DNA from: Phenylobacterium sp.
GTDB lineage: Bacteria > Pseudomonadota > Alphaproteobacteria > Caulobacterales > Caulobacteraceae
DNA length: 64,000 nucleotides
Assembly (NCBI RefSeq): GCF_030681155.1
Contig: NZ_JAUXXE010000007.1
Location: forward strand, 29,756-93,755
Direction: 5' to 3'
In this document: positions 61,531 through 64,000 of the stretch, piece by piece
Numbering within the stretch: the stretch's first letter is position 1
Layout: the number at the start of each line of letters is the position of its first letter
Translations under genes and position numbers: made by a program
The notes under the pieces: model-generated
Told to the model about the DNA's origin: nothing
Databases searched by the model: none
Seen by the model: only the letters and a program-made list of their open reading frames with translations

Positions 61531-62085
61531 ATGACGTCGATCACGCCGCTTTTGATTCCCGAGGTTCTGCTTATCACGCCCAAGCGCCATGGCGATGCGC
61601 GAGGCTGGTTCGCCGAGACCTGGAGCCGCCAGGCCATGGTCAAGGCCGGGCTGGAGCATGACTTCGTTCAGGACAACCAGGCGTTCAACGCCGCCGCCGG
61701 CACCGTACGCGGCCTGCACTTCCAGCAAGCGCCGCATGCCCAGGCCAAGCTGGTGCGGGCGCTGCGCGGGGCGATCTATGACGTCGCGGTCGATGTGCGG
61801 CCCGGATCGGCCACCTATGGCCAATGGGTCGGCGCGAATCTGACCGCCGAGGGCGGCGAGCAACTGCTGGTGCCGCGCGGCTTCGCGCACGGCTACTGCA
61901 CGCTGACCGACAATTGCGAGATCTTCTACAAGGTCGACGGCCTCTATGCGCCGCAGACCGAGGGCGCGCTGCTCTGGAGCGACCCTGATCTGGGCATCGA
62001 CTGGCCGATCACCGGCGAGGCGATCTTGTCCGACAAGGACCGCATCGCGCCGCGTCTCAAGGACATGCCGAGCGCGAACTTCTGA
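61531..62085 (+). CDS. rfbC: dTDP-4-dehydrorhamnose 3,5-epimerase
   Basis: 184 residues from the ATG at 61531. Epimerises dTDP-4-keto-6-deoxyglucose at C3 and C5 in dTDP-rhamnose synthesis. Cupin core with ALFETW-like GWFAETWSRQAM, FVQDNQAFN, the catalytic histidine in VRGLHFQ, YDVAVDVRPGSATYGQW, LLVPRGFAHGYCTL and the LLWSDPDLGIDWP ending typical of RmlC. No rmlA, rmlB or rmlD in the window. Its stop overlaps the tesB start by one base (TGATG). Confidence 0.94.
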   Translation: MTSITPLLIPEVLLITPKRHGDARGWFAETWSRQAMVKAGLEHDFVQDNQAFNAAAGTVRGLHFQQAPHAQAKLVRALRGAIYDVAVDVRPGSATYGQWVGANLTAEGGEQLLVPRGFAHGYCTLTDNCEIFYKVDGLYAPQTEGALLWSDPDLGIDWPITGEAILSDKDRIAPRLKDMPSANF

Positions 62086-62906
62086 TGAGCGAGCTGGTCA
62101 GCATCCTGAATATCGAGGCCATCGACCTCGACATGTTCCGCGGCCATACGCCGGAAGGCGAGACGCGGCGCATCTATGGCGGCCAGGTGATCGCCCAGGC
62201 GCTGACGGCGGCGTATCGCACGATCGACGGCCGCGTCTGCCATTCGATGCACGCCTATTTCATCCGCGGCGGCGACCCTAAGATCCCGATCCTGCTCAAG
62301 GTCGAGCGCGTGCGCGACGGCGGTAGCTTCACCATGCGCCGGGTGACCGCGCTGCAGCACGGCCAGCAGATCTTCAACCTGTCGGCCTCGTTCCAGGTCC
62401 CCGAGACCGGCTTCGAGCATCAGATTGAAATGCCGACCCCGCCCGGTCCCGACGGCCTGATGGACGAGGACGAACTGCGCGCGGCCGCGGGCTCGACAGA
62501 GCAGCGCCGCACCTGGCCGATCGAGGTCCGGCCTGTCGATCCGATGCCCTACGGTCAGGCGCCGATCATGGACCCGACCCAATCGGTGTGGTTCCGGGCG
62601 CGCGATCCGCTGGGCCCCGACGTAGCTTTGAACCAATGCGCCCTGGCCTATGCGTCCGACATGACGCTGCTGGATACCTCGCTGCGTCCGCATGGGGTCG
62701 ACTGGAACTCCGGACGCCTGCAGGTCGCGAGTCTTGATCACGCTCTGTGGTTCCACCACCCGAGCGACTTCAGCCAGTGGCACCTCTATGTGCAGGACAG
62801 CCCCTCGGCGTCGGGCGGGCGTGGCTTCAACCGTGGTTCGATATTCTCAGCCGACGGCAAGCTGGTCGCCTCCGCCTCGCAGGAAGCCCTGATCCGGTTC
62901 CGGTAA
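62085..62906 (+). CDS. tesB: Acyl-CoA thioesterase II
   Basis: 273 residues with the double-hotdog layout of TesB: DMFRGHTPEGETRRIYGGQVIAQALTAAYRTI, CHSMHAYFIRGGDPKIPILLKVERVRDGGSFTMRRVTALQHGQQIFNLSASFQ, SDMTLLDTSLRPHG and ASLDHALWFHHPSDFSQWHLYVQDSP. The catalytic triad residues of E. coli TesB (D, T, Q) are present in the second hotdog. Hydrolyses medium- and long-chain acyl-CoAs. Coupled to rfbC by start/stop overlap though metabolically unrelated. Confidence 0.94.
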   Translation: MSELVSILNIEAIDLDMFRGHTPEGETRRIYGGQVIAQALTAAYRTIDGRVCHSMHAYFIRGGDPKIPILLKVERVRDGGSFTMRRVTALQHGQQIFNLSASFQVPETGFEHQIEMPTPPGPDGLMDEDELRAAAGSTEQRRTWPIEVRPVDPMPYGQAPIMDPTQSVWFRARDPLGPDVALNQCALAYASDMTLLDTSLRPHGVDWNSGRLQVASLDHALWFHHPSDFSQWHLYVQDSPSASGGRGFNRGSIFSADGKLVASASQEALIRFR

Positions 62907-62913
62907 GGCGGTT

Positions 62914-63306
62914 CTAATCCGGGTCGTGGCGGCAGACGCAGAGCTTGCAGCCGTCCGGGTCCCGGAAGTACGCGCCATAATAGTCGCCGTGATACTGCGG
63001 GCGCGGTCCAGGCGGGCCGTCGTCGCGGCCGCCGCCTGACATCGCCAGGGCGTAGACCTCGTCCACGGCCGCGCGGCTGGGCGCAAGCAAAGCGATCATC
63101 TGGCCGTTGCCGGCCAGAGCCGGCTCGCCGTCGAACGGGCGACCGACCAGGAAGTAGGGCCGCGCCCCGCCCGGCGAGGTCCAGACCGCCCAACCGCGCT
63201 CCTGGTCGATGAACTTCAGCGGGTAACCGAGCGCCTCCATGATCGGGCGATAGAAGTTCGTCGCCCGTTCCGGATCGTTCGTCCCGATGAAGACATGGGA
63301 CAGCAT
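62914..63306 (-). CDS. VOC family protein (glyoxalase-like)
   Basis: 130 residues. Single vicinal-oxygen-chelate unit: SHVFIGTNDPERATNFYRPIMEALGYPLKF, then YFLVGRPFDGEPALAGNG and the C-terminal YHGDYYGAYFRDPDGCKLCVCRHD. It may bind a metal through H3 and a glutamate/aspartate region, but the ligand is not known. It precedes the stop of the oxidoreductase by four bases, same strand. Confidence 0.85.
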   Translation of the reverse strand: MLSHVFIGTNDPERATNFYRPIMEALGYPLKFIDQERGWAVWTSPGGARPYFLVGRPFDGEPALAGNGQMIALLAPSRAAVDEVYALAMSGGGRDDGPPGPRPQYHGDYYGAYFRDPDGCKLCVCRHDPD

Positions 63307-63310
63307 GGGC

Positions 63311-64000
63311 TCACACGGCCGCCGGCTGCGCGACGAACCCCTTCCAGTTGTTCATGTACTCGACGAAAGCCGGACCTAGGCGCTCGGCCGTCAAATGCTC
63401 GCGGCTGACCGGCAGGGCGATGGACGTGAAGTTCGGATCGGCGGCGACCTTTTGCGGGAAGTCGTGATGCAGAATGGCCGCGCGGCCGATCAGGACATAG
63501 TCGGCGCCGTTCGCCAGGCACTCGCGGGCGGTCTGCGCGCTCATGATCTTGCCGGCCACGCCCAACCGGACATTCCCGCGATCCAGCTCGGTGAAGTAGG
63601 ACATCAGGGTGCGGCCCTTGAACGCCTCTTCGTTCGGCTCCTTGGCCACGTCCCAGAGCGACATGTCGAGATAGTCGATCTTTCCCTGCGCCATCACCGC
63701 CTGGGCTAGGTCGCGGATCTCGGCCAGTTCCAGGTCGAAGCGCTCGGGCGACAGTCGCAGGCCGAGCGTGAAATCGGGGCGGCAGCGGGCGCGAATGCCG
63801 TCGATGATCTCGTGCAGGATGCGGGCGCGGTTCTCCGGGGAGCCGCCGTAGCGGTCGGTGCGGCGGTTCAGGCCGGCGCTGAGGAACTGACAGAGGATGT
63901 AGGAGTGGGCGCCATGGATCTCGATCCCGTCGAAGCCGGCGGTCTTGGCGCGCAGGGCGGCGAGCACGAAGTCCTCCGCCAGCTGCTCCACCTCGGCGGT
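63311..64000 (-). CDS. NADH:flavin oxidoreductase (old yellow enzyme), C-terminal part
   Basis: Truncated at the right window edge; about 229 residues of the C-terminal side of a TIM barrel. DFVLAALRAKTAGFDGIEIHGAHSYILCQFLSAGLNRRTDRYGGSPENRARILHEIIDGIR is diagnostic of the old-yellow-enzyme family with the catalytic HGAH..., followed by GLRLSPERFDLE, RLGVAGKIMSAQTARECLANGADYVLIGRAAILHHDFP with the FMN phosphate-binding G-R region. Reduces activated alkenes with NAD(P)H; the substrate is unknown. Followed by the VOC gene. Confidence 0.92.
   Translation of the reverse strand, partial: TAEVEQLAEDFVLAALRAKTAGFDGIEIHGAHSYILCQFLSAGLNRRTDRYGGSPENRARILHEIIDGIRARCRPDFTLGLRLSPERFDLELAEIRDLAQAVMAQGKIDYLDMSLWDVAKEPNEEAFKGRTLMSYFTELDRGNVRLGVAGKIMSAQTARECLANGADYVLIGRAAILHHDFPQKVAADPNFTSIALPVSREHLTAERLGPAFVEYMNNWKGFVAQPAAV

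Overview
The window is a high-GC, gene-dense bacterial chromosome segment with mostly short intergenic gaps. Gene content and order (rsmI, hemW, rdgB, rph divergent from hrcA-grpE, then dnaN, recF, gyrB) together with a class I lysyl-tRNA synthetase and an abundance of TonB-type proteins point to an alphaproteobacterium of the Caulobacteraceae (Caulobacter/Phenylobacterium type). This is inference from synteny and protein families; no rRNA or tRNA gene, CRISPR array, integrase or transposase was seen.

Layout. 1-4.3 kb: a minus-strand housekeeping block (rsmI partial, hemW, rdgB, rph) with an inserted DUF2975/XRE regulator pair and a 35-codon gene that has its own promoter-like sequence and terminator. 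4.4-14 kb: hrcA-grpE, a possible Tat-exported two-lobed retropepsin-like protein, then dnaN, recF and gyrB. dnaN and recF are separated by an antisense gene for a duplicated TonB-C/DUF2059 protein that is frameshifted in a run of eight C. 14-20 kb: AbgT transporter, a PepSY membrane protein plus TonB-dependent receptor operon (iron uptake), YeiH-like permease. 20-28.7 kb: Baeyer-Villiger-type monooxygenase, three pseudaminic-acid-type sugar genes (pseI, methylase, SpsF-like cytidylyltransferase), recQ, D-aminoacylase-type amidohydrolase. 28.7-33.1 kb: a lipoprotein, a solitary C5-cytosine DNA methyltransferase, cysK, an FAD monooxygenase and vsr. 33.2-36 kb: OsmC-like protein, long acyl-CoA dehydrogenase and a MerR regulator. 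36-45.7 kb: a secreted metzincin-like protease, lysS, a lone PhnD-like binding lipoprotein, two adjacent hotdog thioesterases, a 35-residue membrane microprotein, and the ligase-associated exonuclease/ATP-dependent DNA ligase pair. 45.7-52.6 kb: ABC exporter operon with a GmhB-like phosphatase, a fused YejF-like double ATPase, manC, and a two-gene cassette of unknown function including a degenerate APH-like kinase. 52.8-64 kb: threonine ammonia-lyase, FKBP lipoprotein, DUF1993, CMD protein/SDR, DUF2214, EamA exporter, purU, argE, GT2 glycosyltransferase divergent from rfbC-tesB, a VOC protein and a truncated old-yellow-enzyme gene.

Working together: the replication/chaperone core is conserved; rfbC, the GT2 enzyme, manC and the Pse genes suggest surface glycan or flagellin glycan synthesis with the remaining steps elsewhere; dcm-like and vsr form a methylation/repair pair split by two metabolic genes. 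Intergenic spaces repeatedly hold palindromic REP-like elements of at least three sequence types. No intergenic stretch exceeds about 300 bases without a gene. The features most worth checking are the poly-C frameshift, the two microproteins, the split methylase/vsr locus, and the unknown kinase-like cassette.
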